Origin: Pricia antarctica
Lineage (GTDB): Bacteria; Bacteroidota; Bacteroidia; Flavobacteriales; Flavobacteriaceae
Reading direction: 5' to 3'
Assembly (NCBI RefSeq): GCF_900101815.1
Contig: NZ_FNAO01000002.1
Span: forward strand, 434,001 to 498,000
Length of the DNA: 64,000 bases
Position numbers and translations under genes: made by a program. Below are positions 26,540 through 36,541 of the stretch, piece by piece. The notes below the pieces were generated by a model, which ran no database searches, had not been told where the DNA came from, and was given only the letters and a program-made list of their open reading frames with translations. Within the stretch, counting starts at the first letter, position 1; the number at the start of each line of letters is the position of its first letter.

Positions 26540-27437
26540 TGCGATTGATCTGAATGAAAATTTGGATATCCTGTTTTATATTCCTTTTAATTTCCGCACG
26601 AACATTTTTCACCATGGTTTCCGCATCCGATAAATTGATGCCCTCAACAAGTTCTATTTCAATAACCGACAATATCTTATCCGGACCAAAATGCATGGTT
26701 TTGGGATATGCATAGTGCTTAATATTCTTGTTCCTATCGAGCACACTGCTAATGGCATTTATAATATCGGACTTTGCGCTTTCGCCCAATAACAGGCCTT
26801 TGGTCTCCCGCGCTAAAAAGACGGCGACGCACAATAGCAAAACCCCGATAAGAAGGGAGGCGACCCCATCGAGATAAGGACTTTGTAATTGCTGGGAAAG
26901 AAAAATACCCAACAGGGCTATCAACAGACCCGTAACGGCCGCAGAGTCTTCGATGATTACCGCAAAATTCGCCGGATCTTTACTTTTAATTATGTTAGTG
27001 ACCAAACCACCCGATGGGTTGCTTTTTCTGAACTCCCGTGTCGCTACAATTAACGATGTACCTTCGAACAGAAGTGCCGCTCCTAGCACCGCATAATTCC
27101 AAACCGGGTTTTCAATGACTTCGGGATCCCCTAGGGAATGTATACCCTCATAAATAGCGAACCCTCCACCTAAAGAAAAAATCAGGATACTGACTACAAA
27201 ACTCCAAAAATAGATTTCTTTCCCGTAACCGAAGGGGTGGTTTTTGTCAGCCACACGATTCGAACGCTTTATTCCAAACAATAGCAATAGGCCGTTGCCC
27301 GTGTCAATTACGGAATGGATGCCCTCGGCCAACATGGCCGAACTCCCAGTGAAAAAAACGGCAATAAATTTACTGATTGCTATGAGGATGTTGGCGACTA
27401 TTGCCCCGTAGATAGAAATTTTTGATTTGCCGGCCAT
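26523..27437 (-). CDS. Cation diffusion facilitator (CDF) family transporter
   Basis: Inner-membrane divalent metal/proton antiporter of 304 residues with six helices and a cytoplasmic dimer domain. TM2 has the metal-site pattern in EGIHSVIDTGNGLLL (H-x3-D), TM5 has EDSAAVTGLLIALLG. The C-terminal domain (MHFGPDKILSVIEIELVEG, VRAEIKRNIKQDIQIFIQIN) matches the ZT-dimer fold. This short, NPFGYG-containing subtype (KNHPFGYGKEIYFWSFVVSI) is widespread in Bacteroidota; its metal (Zn, Mn or Fe) is not readable. Confidence 0.92.
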   Translation of the reverse strand: MAGKSKISIYGAIVANILIAISKFIAVFFTGSSAMLAEGIHSVIDTGNGLLLLFGIKRSNRVADKNHPFGYGKEIYFWSFVVSILIFSLGGGFAIYEGIHSLGDPEVIENPVWNYAVLGAALLFEGTSLIVATREFRKSNPSGGLVTNIIKSKDPANFAVIIEDSAAVTGLLIALLGIFLSQQLQSPYLDGVASLLIGVLLLCVAVFLARETKGLLLGESAKSDIINAISSVLDRNKNIKHYAYPKTMHFGPDKILSVIEIELVEGINLSDAETMVKNVRAEIKRNIKQDIQIFIQINRNVDKE

Positions 27438-27755
27438 ACTCTTCTTAGGTTTGAATTTCTTTCACAAATTTATACGATCTGCAGCACTTTTTTTCGAAAC
27501 CAAATGTATCAACCTATTTTCAGCTTGGTTCTCACACATTATGGACATTGTATTTGCTCGTTGGGATACGCTATTTGGTTCTCGGATTTCGTTCTTAATC
27601 CCATTTAATATCAAAGGAATCGAGTTTGTTTTTTGTGGGTTAAATCTTATGTTTTAATTAAATTCCGCAGTTTGCAGATTATAATTTCAATGAAACCTAA
27701 AAATAAATCCAAATTTTATTACATTGTAAAACATAACCTTTAAATACTCATAATT

Positions 27756-27911
27756 ATGAAAGACATCGTATGGATTATTATCGTAATCCTAGTTATCGGT
27801 TGGTTGGTCGGGTTTTTGGCCTTTCCAGATGTTGGGGGCATTATCCATGTCATTTTGGTGATTGCGGTCATCTTGCTTATCTATAAATTGGTGACCGGCC
27901 GAAATGTTTAA
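27756..27911 (+). CDS. Tiny membrane protein, lmo0937/DUF5670-like (second copy)
   Basis: A 51-residue frame starting MKDIVWIIIVILVIGWLVGF and ending YKLVTGRNV. Two membrane helices flank a Gly-Gly-Ile-Ile-His turn, as in the 23245-23409 protein, with which it shares most of its hydrophobic pattern. It stands alone and is followed 23 bp later by a strong hairpin. Role unknown; small two-helix proteins of this kind are often induced by stress, which would fit the neighbours. Confidence 0.75.
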   Translation: MKDIVWIIIVILVIGWLVGFLAFPDVGGIIHVILVIAVILLIYKLVTGRNV

Positions 27912-27934
27912 TAAAGAGAAATATGACCCAATTA

Positions 27935-27958
27935 AATTCCCCTCGAAAGAGGGGAATT
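27935..27958 (+). terminator. Strong stem-loop after the second tiny membrane protein gene
   Basis: AATTCCCCTC (27935-27944) and GAGGGGAATT (27949-27958) form a perfect 10-bp stem with a GAAA tetraloop. There is no T-run, so it may act as a 3' stabiliser or a T-poor terminator of the gene ending at 27911. Confidence 0.6.
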
Positions 27959-28328
27959 CAAAATTTAATGGAAAATCTCCCGATAATTAGTTGGCTTTTT
28001 TACAATGTGCCAAACCATGACCTATTTAGAGATTATTAGGGTAACCAGCCATATATTGTTTTGTATTCCTAGTCTAGCTTCGGCCACGAATTCGATTACT
28101 GGTGGATACGAGGCTTTGATTTTCCGAGAATACAAGTATCCATATTAACCAGCAATGTACTTAAGCCCAATAAAAGAATCACAAACTCATTGAATTGGTA
28201 CGCAGAAGATATCCGGATATGGTATGGACGCTAGAATCCGATAAAAATCGAAAATGCCCATTCCAAGAAATCATCCTTATAATCACTAAGTTTTCTGAAT
28301 CGTTAAATCCCCATCTGAAGACCTGAAC
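27959..28328. other. Gap before the AI-2E gene
   Basis: About 370 bp. Only frames of around 40 codons occur (for example 27923-28039, which runs through the hairpin), with no family features. No clear promoter match was seen. Nothing else was recognised. Confidence 0.55.
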
Positions 28329-29447
28329 ATGAAATCGTACACCATTGCCAAGGGCATAATAAAGGCATTGTCCTTTTTTATAGGTATCGCCTTACTTTTG
28401 TTTATTTTATACAAAGTACGTATTTTGATCATATACGTTGTTGCCGCTATTATAATTGCACTTTTGGGGAGACCCCTGGTAATTTTTTTCAAACAAAAGC
28501 TGCACATCAAAAGAACAGTGGGAACAATTATCACCCTTATTCTTATTTTAGGTTTAATGGTCGGATTGGTAGGCATGTTCATCCCCATGTTAAAAGAACA
28601 GGGCAAAAATTTTGCGGTCTATAATTTTGATGGCATAGAGGCCGAACTGGATACCATTTATAATGAAGTATCCGAATACTTTGGCACCTCTAAGGAAACA
28701 GTCGAGAATCTTGTAAAGGAGAGCAATGTTAAGGAAAAAGCGGAGAATGGATTAAAAGCGGAGAAGGGATTAGGGGATGATACGGCACCGACTCTTTTGG
28801 ATACCGTATTAGGCATATTGACCCAACTTAGTGTAGGCCTATTTTCGGTGTTTTTCATGGCTTTCTTTATGCTAAAGGAAACCAATTCGCTCCAGCTGTT
28901 TGTATTGGCTATGGTACCCCACGCACACCGCGACAGGACGATTCATTCCTTGAAAAAAATAGAAACGCTTCTGTCCAGATATTTCTTGGGCCTTCTAATT
29001 CAAATCTTGGTACTCTTCGTGATTTACGCCGGCACCTTATTTTATGTGGGTACGGAGCAGGCTTTGATCATCGCCTTTTTTTGTGCCCTGTTCAATATTG
29101 TTCCATACGCCGGCCCTTTGATCGGAGCCGTATTGATGGTGGTACTGACTATGACCAGCCATATCGAGATGGATTTTTCCCGAGAGATTCTTCCGCTTAT
29201 AGGCTATGTTATGATAGGGGTTGTCATTGGTCAGTTGGTCGACAATTTGGTATCCCAGCCCTTTATTTATTCCAATAGTGTAAAATCGCATCCTCTTGAG
29301 ATTTTCGTTATTATCATCGGTGCCGGGCTACTGTTCGGCATTGTAGGTATGTTGGTCGCAGTACCGGGTTATGCTGTTCTAAAGGTCATTTTTAAGGAAT
29401 TTTTCTCGGAGAGCAGTTTTGTTAGGGTCTGGACAAAAGGGATGTAA
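28329..29447 (+). CDS. AI-2E (PerM/TerC-like YdiK) family membrane protein
   Basis: Membrane protein of 372 residues with about eight helices, belonging to the AI-2E transporter family. N-terminal helices are followed by a polar loop (residues ~95-155, EVSEYFGTSKETVENLVKES). Next come helices with FMAFFMLKETNSL and the conserved FFCALFNIVPYAGPLIGAVL, then GYVMIGVVIGQLVDNLVSQP. Members are reported as exporters of AI-2 signal or as Na+/H+ antiporters; which applies here is not known. It stands alone with 131 bp before the DUF1549 gene. Confidence 0.85.
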   Translation: MKSYTIAKGIIKALSFFIGIALLLFILYKVRILIIYVVAAIIIALLGRPLVIFFKQKLHIKRTVGTIITLILILGLMVGLVGMFIPMLKEQGKNFAVYNFDGIEAELDTIYNEVSEYFGTSKETVENLVKESNVKEKAENGLKAEKGLGDDTAPTLLDTVLGILTQLSVGLFSVFFMAFFMLKETNSLQLFVLAMVPHAHRDRTIHSLKKIETLLSRYFLGLLIQILVLFVIYAGTLFYVGTEQALIIAFFCALFNIVPYAGPLIGAVLMVVLTMTSHIEMDFSREILPLIGYVMIGVVIGQLVDNLVSQPFIYSNSVKSHPLEIFVIIIGAGLLFGIVGMLVAVPGYAVLKVIFKEFFSESSFVRVWTKGM

Positions 29448-29578
29448 TGTTTTACGGTAATTTGATGTAAACACAGATTTAGGTACGATCAAACCATCCA
29501 ACTTCTGTAGCCCTATTTGGAACCTTAAGTACATAGGTGAAGAAACTGAATGCCATGAAAATGATGGAGTTATAATGT

Positions 29579-32416
29579 ATGGAGGATTTCAATTGGATAT
29601 TTCAGTTTCTGGGTCGCTTTCACCCACTTTTGGTCCATTTTCCGATAGGGCTTCTGGTCGTCGCCTTATTCCTTGAGTTGTTGACCCTGGGCGGAAAACG
29701 GCCCGGGCTTCGGGAAGGGATTCATTGGATGGTATATCTCGGGGCGGGCTTTGCCGTTCTATCCGCGGTATTGGGTTGGTTGTTGCGCACCCAAGACGAT
29801 TATAGCGGTGAACTGGTCGATAATCATCAATATGTGGGCGTTGCGACCGCCGTTTTCGCGTTTATTACCGCCATACTTCTGCAAAGGACACTTAATGGGA
29901 AATTACCGGATTCCCGCACCTATAGATCCGGACTCATTATAACGGTCCTTTTATTGGCCGTTGCCGGGCATCTGGGAGCTAGCCTTACCCATGGCGAAGA
30001 CTACTTGAGCAGTGCCTTACCGTTTAACAATTCCGCGTATGACCATAGTAAGGGTATAGCTTTGCTGGCCGAACTAAAGAATACCGATTCTATATCCGAC
30101 GCACAGCAAGACGAACTCAATTTAGAGGTCAGGGCTATTTTTGCCCATAACTGCTACCAATGCCATAGCGAGAACAAACAAAAGGGCGAACTCGTGCTAG
30201 AAAATAAAGAAGGGGTGTTCAAAGGTGGGGAATCAGGTGTGGTCATAGTGGCTGGAAAGCCAGCGGAAAGTGAACTATATAAACGCATTTCCCTTTCCCC
30301 GAACGATGATGATGTAATGCCCAAAAAGGGAAAGGTTTTGAAGGATACCGAGATTGCACTTGTTAAATTGTGGATCAAAAATGGGGCGCATTGGTCGGAT
30401 CAGGCTTTAAAAGTATTTCCTGAAGCGGAATTGGCCCTCGTCAAACCGGAATTGCCCGAATCCGGTAACGAACTACATCCCGTCGACAGATTAATGGATG
30501 CCTATTTTAGAAACCATGGTCTCGATTGGCCGCAGGTCGTGGATGACCGGATTTTTATTAGACGCGCCTATTTGGATATTGTCGGACTGCTTCCAACACC
30601 GGAAAAAATAACCGAATTCCAAAAGGATACGAATCCCAACAAAAGGGAAGCACTCATCAATACTTTATTGGGCGATACCCATAACTACACCCAACATTGG
30701 CTGAGTTTTTGGAACGACCTTTTACGTAACGATTACAGTGGTACCGGGTTTATTACGGGCGGACGAAAACAGATAACCGATTGGCTTTATACTTCTTTGG
30801 AGGCAAACAAACCTTATGATGTTCTCGTTAAGGAACTGGTTAATCCGACCGATGTTTCCGAAGGCTTTATCAAGGGCATCGAGTGGCGGGGGGTCGTGAA
30901 TGCCAGTCAACGTACCGAAATGCAGGCGGCCCAGAACATTGGGCAGTCTTTGTTGGGAGTCAACGTAAAATGTGCTTCATGCCACAACAGTTTTGTAAGT
31001 AACCTTACGTTGGAGCAATCCTATGACTTTGCTTCCATTTTTGCCGATTCGGTACTGGAACTGAACCGCTGCGACAAACCCTTGGGGAAAATGGCCAAAG
31101 TAAATTTTTTATATCCCGAATTGGGCGATGTTGAGGCAGCGAGTGTTAAAGAGCGTTTGTCAAAACTTTCCGAAGTCATGGTAAAACCCGAAAATGGACG
31201 GCTCTATCGTACCATCACCAATCGCTTTTGGCAAAGGTTGATGGGTAGGGGCATTATCGAACCGGTAGATGAAATGGACAATGAACCCTGGAACGGGGAT
31301 TTGTTGGATTGGTTGGCAGCGGATTTTATCGATGCGGGCTACGACCTCAAACAGTTGATCAAACGTATCATGACCTCCAAGACCTATCAATTGCCCACTG
31401 CGCATTATGGGAAGCAGTCGGAAATGAAATCAAATTATGTATTCGAAGGCCCGATATTACGCCGATTGAGTGCGGAGCAGTTTTCCGATGCGGTCAGCCA
31501 AGTGATTTCCCCGGTCTATTCCGCGGTGGCCTATAATCCCAATGGCGAAGAGCTATCCGCTAAACGAATATGGCATCCTGAAATGAAATTTGACCGCAAT
31601 GTACTTCCTGAGCCCGGAAAAAGGTATTTTAGAAAGACCTTTACACTTCCGAACCGAATCATTGAAAGTGCCCAAGTATTGATTTCGGTCGATCATTCCT
31701 ATGTACTTTACGTCAATGGCGAAAACGTATCAAAGGGCTCCGATTGGAAAAAAGTGGATAAACCTGAGGTAAGCCAATTTTTGAAAACCGGAAGAAATAC
31801 TATTGCCATCGAAGGAGAAAATGAAGGAAGTATGGCCAATCCGGCCGGTATATTGTTTTCCATGGAAATCCGGTATGACACCGGGGAGCGTATTCGGGTC
31901 GATTCCGATGAGAGCTGGAAAAGCCTTGCGGATGCACCTACCGGGCGTTGGACCTCGATCGAATTCAATGATACTTCTTGGCGCGAAGTTAGAAACTACG
32001 GTACTTCAAATTGGGGCGAACTCGTGGATTTTTCTTTCGAGGGTCAAAACGGTGAATTTGCCAGGGCAAGCTTGGTGCAACAACATCCGTTCATGAAGGC
32101 ATTAGGGCGGCCTAGCCGGGAGAACGTGACCACCTCAAGAGACGATCAGGCTACGCTTCTACAGGCCCTGGAACTGACGAACGGTGAGTTTTTTAACCAT
32201 GTTCTGGAGGAGGGCGCCGGCCTCTGGTTGGAACGCTATGGTGATGACAGTGAAGCAATTATAACGGAACTCTATCGAAAATCGCTGGGCAGGGAACCCA
32301 CGGCGGATGAAAGGGGGATACTGCTTGCTGTATTGGGCGATGAACCAAAGCGGGAAGCGGTACAGGATATATTCTGGTCCACCTTGCTTTTACCGGAGTT
32401 TCAGTTTATAAACTAA
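29579..32416 (+). CDS. DUF2231-cytochrome-DUF1549/DUF1553 membrane-anchored protein
   Basis: Multidomain protein of 945 residues. Residues 1-150 carry four membrane helices of DUF2231 type (RFHPLLVHFPIGLLVVALFL). A planctomycete-type cytochrome c segment has CYQCH at 192-196 and distal KPAESELYKRI and MPKKGKVL. DUF1549 (DDRIFIRRAYLDIVGLLPTP) contains a second haem-type motif, CASCH, at 465-469; DUF1553 follows near 520-945, interrupted by a beta-sandwich insertion at ~680-790 (ISVDHSYVLYVNGENVSKGS). It lies 4 bp before the DUF1501 gene; these two families are commonly encoded together in Planctomycetes. Biochemical role not established; periplasmic oxidation or electron transfer linked to glycan use is suspected. 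Confidence 0.88.
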   Translation: MEDFNWIFQFLGRFHPLLVHFPIGLLVVALFLELLTLGGKRPGLREGIHWMVYLGAGFAVLSAVLGWLLRTQDDYSGELVDNHQYVGVATAVFAFITAILLQRTLNGKLPDSRTYRSGLIITVLLLAVAGHLGASLTHGEDYLSSALPFNNSAYDHSKGIALLAELKNTDSISDAQQDELNLEVRAIFAHNCYQCHSENKQKGELVLENKEGVFKGGESGVVIVAGKPAESELYKRISLSPNDDDVMPKKGKVLKDTEIALVKLWIKNGAHWSDQALKVFPEAELALVKPELPESGNELHPVDRLMDAYFRNHGLDWPQVVDDRIFIRRAYLDIVGLLPTPEKITEFQKDTNPNKREALINTLLGDTHNYTQHWLSFWNDLLRNDYSGTGFITGGRKQITDWLYTSLEANKPYDVLVKELVNPTDVSEGFIKGIEWRGVVNASQRTEMQAAQNIGQSLLGVNVKCASCHNSFVSNLTLEQSYDFASIFADSVLELNRCDKPLGKMAKVNFLYPELGDVEAASVKERLSKLSEVMVKPENGRLYRTITNRFWQRLMGRGIIEPVDEMDNEPWNGDLLDWLAADFIDAGYDLKQLIKRIMTSKTYQLPTAHYGKQSEMKSNYVFEGPILRRLSAEQFSDAVSQVISPVYSAVAYNPNGEELSAKRIWHPEMKFDRNVLPEPGKRYFRKTFTLPNRIIESAQVLISVDHSYVLYVNGENVSKGSDWKKVDKPEVSQFLKTGRNTIAIEGENEGSMANPAGILFSMEIRYDTGERIRVDSDESWKSLADAPTGRWTSIEFNDTSWREVRNYGTSNWGELVDFSFEGQNGEFARASLVQQHPFMKALGRPSRENVTTSRDDQATLLQALELTNGEFFNHVLEEGAGLWLERYGDDSEAIITELYRKSLGREPTADERGILLAVLGDEPKREAVQDIFWSTLLLPEFQFIN

Positions 32417-32420
32417 GCAT

Positions 32421-33893
32421 ATGGATACTCAAAATACACGTAGGGATTTCATTAAAAAAATGACGGCAGCAAGTCTTGCCGCCTCGGCGACCAGCATTCC
32501 CATGGCGAGCTTTTTGAGCTCTTGTTCAACATCGGTCCCGAAAATACCTTCAACCGCCGATACCGTTATCTTGCTTTGGATGGCAGGCGGCATGGCGCAT
32601 ACCGAAACTTTCGACCCCAAGGCCTACGTACCGTACGAAAAAGGGGTAGAAAGTAAAAGGGTGCTAAGTACCTTCCCTAAAATACCGACCGCAGTTGATG
32701 GACTTGAATTTTCCAAAGGTCTCGAATCCATAGGAAGCGTTATGGACAAAGGTGCCATTATCCGTTCTTACAAATCGGCCGACCTGGGCCACATTTTACA
32801 TACCCGCCATCAATACCATTGGCATACCTGCTATGAGCCTCCACAATCGGTTCAGGCGCCGCACATAGGGGCATGGATTGCCAAGGAACTGGGTCCGGCA
32901 AATCCTGTTATACCCCCGTTTATTGCCATGGGGCAACGGTTTACCGTCGGTGAGGCCGAAGAATTGAAGGCCTTCCACTCCGCGGGTTTTTTGGGTACTG
33001 AATACGGTCCGTTTTTGATACCCGATCCATCCGGTGGGCTTGAAAGTGTTCGTCCGCCCCAAGGCATGTCGATCAAACGTTTCGAGGCACGCTATAAACT
33101 GTATAAAGAATTGGCCCATACAAGTAAGCACATGGAAAGTGGGAGCGATTACCAAAGGAAATCCCTAATGCGTTCGATGGAACAGTCGTATCGTCTGTTG
33201 AATTCTCCCGAGGCCAAAGTATTCGATTTGAGCGAAGAGCCGAAAGAAGTTTACGATACCTATAATACGGGCCGTTTCGGGCTAGGATGCTTGTTGGCCA
33301 AAAGATTGGCCATGAACGGCGGAAGGTTTATAAGTGTTTCTACGGAATATGAACCCTTTTTAGGCTGGGATACTCATGAAAATGGCCATACCCGTGCCGA
33401 GAAAATGAAGGAGATGATCGATAGGCCCATTGCCCAATTGATTAAAGATTTGGACGAGAGCGGACATCTGGATAGAACCTTGATCGTATTGGCCAGCGAA
33501 TTCAGCCGTGATGCCATAATGGAAGGCCGGCCTGGGGAACAGGTAAAAGATCAAGTAGACCAGCCTGATATCATCGAAGACGAGAAGTTCTATGGCATGC
33601 ACCGGCATTTTACCGACGGCAGCTCTATCTTGCTTTGGGGCGGTGGAATCGAAAAAGGCCTCGTCTATGGTAAAACGGCCGATGAGAGGCCCTGTTCCTC
33701 CATTGAAAACCCCGTGGTGATCGATCAGGTGCACCAATCCATCTATCACGCGATGGGCATTCACCCTGAAACGCAGTACACCATTGAGGGTAGACCCTTT
33801 TATACCACCCCGGACGGGCATGGTAAACCTATTCTAGATCTATTCGGAAATCCACTTAAAAAGGACACAAAAAAAAGTAGCGGATTTACTTAA
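32421..33893 (+). CDS. DUF1501 protein with Tat signal
   Basis: Exported protein of 490 residues. Twin-arginine signal (NTRRDFIKKM then AASLAASATSIP). The alkaline-phosphatase/sulfatase-like fold of DUF1501 is recognised from LLWMAGGMAHTETFDPKAY, LGHILHTRHQYHW, GWDTHENGHTRAEKM, LASEFSRDA and the metal-site-like GRPGEQ...MHRHFTDGSS. It starts 4 bp after the DUF1549/DUF1553 gene, with which it surely forms an operon. Family enzymology is unknown; the sequence keeps His and Asp clusters that could bind metal. The signal also has LSSC, so the protein may be lipidated. Confidence 0.88.
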   Translation: MDTQNTRRDFIKKMTAASLAASATSIPMASFLSSCSTSVPKIPSTADTVILLWMAGGMAHTETFDPKAYVPYEKGVESKRVLSTFPKIPTAVDGLEFSKGLESIGSVMDKGAIIRSYKSADLGHILHTRHQYHWHTCYEPPQSVQAPHIGAWIAKELGPANPVIPPFIAMGQRFTVGEAEELKAFHSAGFLGTEYGPFLIPDPSGGLESVRPPQGMSIKRFEARYKLYKELAHTSKHMESGSDYQRKSLMRSMEQSYRLLNSPEAKVFDLSEEPKEVYDTYNTGRFGLGCLLAKRLAMNGGRFISVSTEYEPFLGWDTHENGHTRAEKMKEMIDRPIAQLIKDLDESGHLDRTLIVLASEFSRDAIMEGRPGEQVKDQVDQPDIIEDEKFYGMHRHFTDGSSILLWGGGIEKGLVYGKTADERPCSSIENPVVIDQVHQSIYHAMGIHPETQYTIEGRPFYTTPDGHGKPILDLFGNPLKKDTKKSSGFT

Positions 33894-34097
33894 ATCTTGG
33901 TAACCTATAAAGACTTGCCCAGCTGAAATGGGTGCCAACGGGTAATACCCCAATGTTGAGCACATTAGTTTAATAGGCAGGGTATTGATGCCTGCTTCTG
34001 GGGCGAGCTGGAGCTATGCGATAACTAGGTAAGGCAGTAATTAAATAAAAACGTATTCGGAAAACCTCGAAGGGATTAGATCGGGACCATACACGCT
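33894..34097. other. Intergenic gap between DUF1501 and DPP IV genes
   Basis: 204 bp between converging genes. Contains GGGTAATACCC and similar short inverted repeats but no clear terminator. No gene seen. Confidence 0.5.
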
Positions 34098-36338
34098 CTA
34101 TTTTCCTCCTGCGGGAAGGTTCCCTTTCCAGAATTTTTGCATAGTTTCCCTTAAGTGGTAGGAGGTGTTCTCCCGTTCATTAATGGAATGGGATCGCATG
34201 GGGTATGACATCATGGAAAACAATTTGTTGTGTTTGATCAATCGATCTACCAGCATTTCAAAACTTTGATAGTGCACGTTATCGTCCGCGGTACCATGGA
34301 TGATCATCAGATTACCCTCCAAATTTTGGGCAAAGTTGATGGGCGAACCGTCATGATATCCTTCGGCATTATCCTTTAACAAACCCATATACCTTTCTTG
34401 ATAGGTCGCATCATATAATCGCTGATCGGACACGAAAGACACGGCCAATCCCGTTTTGTAGATTTCAGGGTATCGGAACATGCAGTTCAAGGTCATTTGT
34501 CCGCCTCCGCTCCATCCCCAGATACCGACCCTTTCGGAATCGAGAAAATCATAGGTTTTCAGGATTTCGGTTGCAGCTTTGGACTGATCTTCCGACGCAA
34601 GGATCCCGATCTGTCCGTAAATGGACTTCCGCCAATCATTGCCTCTTGGCGTTTTTGTTCCCCTGTTGTCAACGCTCATCACAACATAGCCTTGTTGTGC
34701 CATATATTCGTCCCATAGACTGCCCCCGCCCCAATTATCTTGAACGGTAGCGCCCGCAGGTTCTCCATAGACATAGAACAATAACGGATACTTTTTCGAA
34801 GTATCAAAATCCTTGGGCTTGATCATCCAGGCATCGAGCACGTCATCGCCGATATCGACCTTTACGAATTCCTTGGGGTTAAGGCCTAGGGCATCGTACT
34901 TTTTCTTTAATTCGCTGTTATCTTCCAATATCCTTATTTCTTTGTGTGAGGGAAGGCTTACAAGTGAATATACGGGGGGTGTAACCGTATTTTCAAAAGT
35001 TTGAATGGCCCATTTGGCATCCGAGGAAATCTGATACCTGTTCTGTCCCGAATTGCTCGGTGGGGTAATCCGCTCCGCCTTCCCTTTGCCATCGATACGG
35101 CTTCTGTACAGATAGCGCTGGGTAAAATTATCGGGGGATGCTATATAATAAACATATCCTCCCTTGGCATCGATATTATCGATGTTCACGACATCGAATT
35201 CCCCTTTGGTGATTGGCTCTACCGTTTGACCGTCCCTGGAGACCTTGAACAGGTGCAGCCAGCCATCGCGTTCGCTGGACCAAGTGAAAAACTTTTCATT
35301 GTCGAGCCATCGAATATCGTCATGGATATCTAAGAATGCCTTGTCCGTTTCGGTCAGGATGTTGTTTATGGCCATTGAATTAGTGTCGCCCACCCACACC
35401 TTATTGGTATTCTGGGGGCGGTTCAGTTGTTGGACCATGACCTCGTTGGAATTGGGAATAAAATCCATCCGGGCCAAATAATTGTTTCTAGGATCGCCGG
35501 GGATAGCGAACCACTTGGTATCGCCTCCTTTTGACGAGATGACCCCCACTTTGACGGCGGAAAGGGTAGTACCCACTTTCGGATACGGCATCGGTAAGGG
35601 TTTGGAGTATATCGAATCGATATTGTCGATCATATAAAAGGTGCCGACCCCTTGGGTATCGGACTGCCAGTACGCTATATTTTCGCCGTCGGGACTCCAT
35701 CGAAAACCGTCCCGGCAACTTAATTCTTCCTCATAGACCCAATCAAATGTCCCGTTAATGATGTTGTCGCCGCCATCCGTCGTGATCGGAAGTACTTTTT
35801 GGTCCGCAAGGTCTTCCACATAAATATTGAGTTCGCTCACATAGCCCACTTTGGACGCATCCGGAGAAAATTTTGCGAACATTAAAGTGGCTTCGGGTAA
35901 CGATTTTCCCAGTTGCTGCAACGTATCGGTTTTTAGGTCCAATACCCAATAGTCGCCACGGGTATTGTAGCGCCAGACCTTTTTTGTATTGGTAAACACG
36001 AGCAGTTTGGTATTGTCCGCCGACCACTGGTAATCCGAAATTTCCAAGGGGGTCTTTTCAGTATCGGGTATCAATTGGGATGCGGAGACGAGAACGGTCC
36101 GTTTGCCCGATTTTGCGTCGTAGCGTACAATGTCACTGCCATCGACCTGTGAGTTCGGTTCCAGGGTCGAGTAACTGGTATTGTCCTGCATCCACCGGAC
36201 CGGGCCAAAGCCTTTTTGCCCGTAGGTGCCATTTTTATAGATATCCGCAAGGGTCAGACTTGCCGTTTCTTGGGCGGTACTGTAAAAGCTAACGAACATC
36301 GCGATGAACAGTACGGACAGAAATTCTTTTTTGATCAT
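34098..36338 (-). CDS. Dipeptidyl peptidase IV (S9 family)
   Basis: Serine exopeptidase removing Xaa-Pro or Xaa-Ala dipeptides from polypeptide N-termini. The start at 36338 (MIKKEFLSVLFIAMFVSFYS) gives a signal peptide and 746 residues, normal for DPP IV; a longer start at 36392 does not. The beta-propeller contains the double-Glu substrate motif in DWVYEEELSCRDGF. The hydrolase domain has Ser610 in WGWSGGGQMTL, Asp in HGTADDNVHY and His in MRSHSIN. The nucleophile elbow reads GWSGGG, where many DPP IV have GWSYGG. Predicted periplasmic; alone on its strand, divergent from the serine dehydratase. Confidence 0.92.
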   Translation of the reverse strand: MIKKEFLSVLFIAMFVSFYSTAQETASLTLADIYKNGTYGQKGFGPVRWMQDNTSYSTLEPNSQVDGSDIVRYDAKSGKRTVLVSASQLIPDTEKTPLEISDYQWSADNTKLLVFTNTKKVWRYNTRGDYWVLDLKTDTLQQLGKSLPEATLMFAKFSPDASKVGYVSELNIYVEDLADQKVLPITTDGGDNIINGTFDWVYEEELSCRDGFRWSPDGENIAYWQSDTQGVGTFYMIDNIDSIYSKPLPMPYPKVGTTLSAVKVGVISSKGGDTKWFAIPGDPRNNYLARMDFIPNSNEVMVQQLNRPQNTNKVWVGDTNSMAINNILTETDKAFLDIHDDIRWLDNEKFFTWSSERDGWLHLFKVSRDGQTVEPITKGEFDVVNIDNIDAKGGYVYYIASPDNFTQRYLYRSRIDGKGKAERITPPSNSGQNRYQISSDAKWAIQTFENTVTPPVYSLVSLPSHKEIRILEDNSELKKKYDALGLNPKEFVKVDIGDDVLDAWMIKPKDFDTSKKYPLLFYVYGEPAGATVQDNWGGGSLWDEYMAQQGYVVMSVDNRGTKTPRGNDWRKSIYGQIGILASEDQSKAATEILKTYDFLDSERVGIWGWSGGGQMTLNCMFRYPEIYKTGLAVSFVSDQRLYDATYQERYMGLLKDNAEGYHDGSPINFAQNLEGNLMIIHGTADDNVHYQSFEMLVDRLIKHNKLFSMMSYPMRSHSINERENTSYHLRETMQKFWKGNLPAGGK

Positions 36339-36541
36339 TTTTTTTTGGTTTATGGGGATGGATTCAGCTGCCCTGATTTCCCCGGACAACATTTGACAGC
36401 AAAATTACGGGCATGTCCTAATTTTTCCTTGCCAATTTTTATAAATAACTACACTTTATTATACGATTACATCCAATTCCGAAAAAAGGATGGCTTGAAT
36501 TTAGTAATTTTAAGCGTATCCTGTACAAATAAACCTAAGCC

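Noticed and set aside
27923-28039. 38-codon plus-strand frame
   Set aside because: Runs through the strong 10-bp hairpin and has no coherent protein features.
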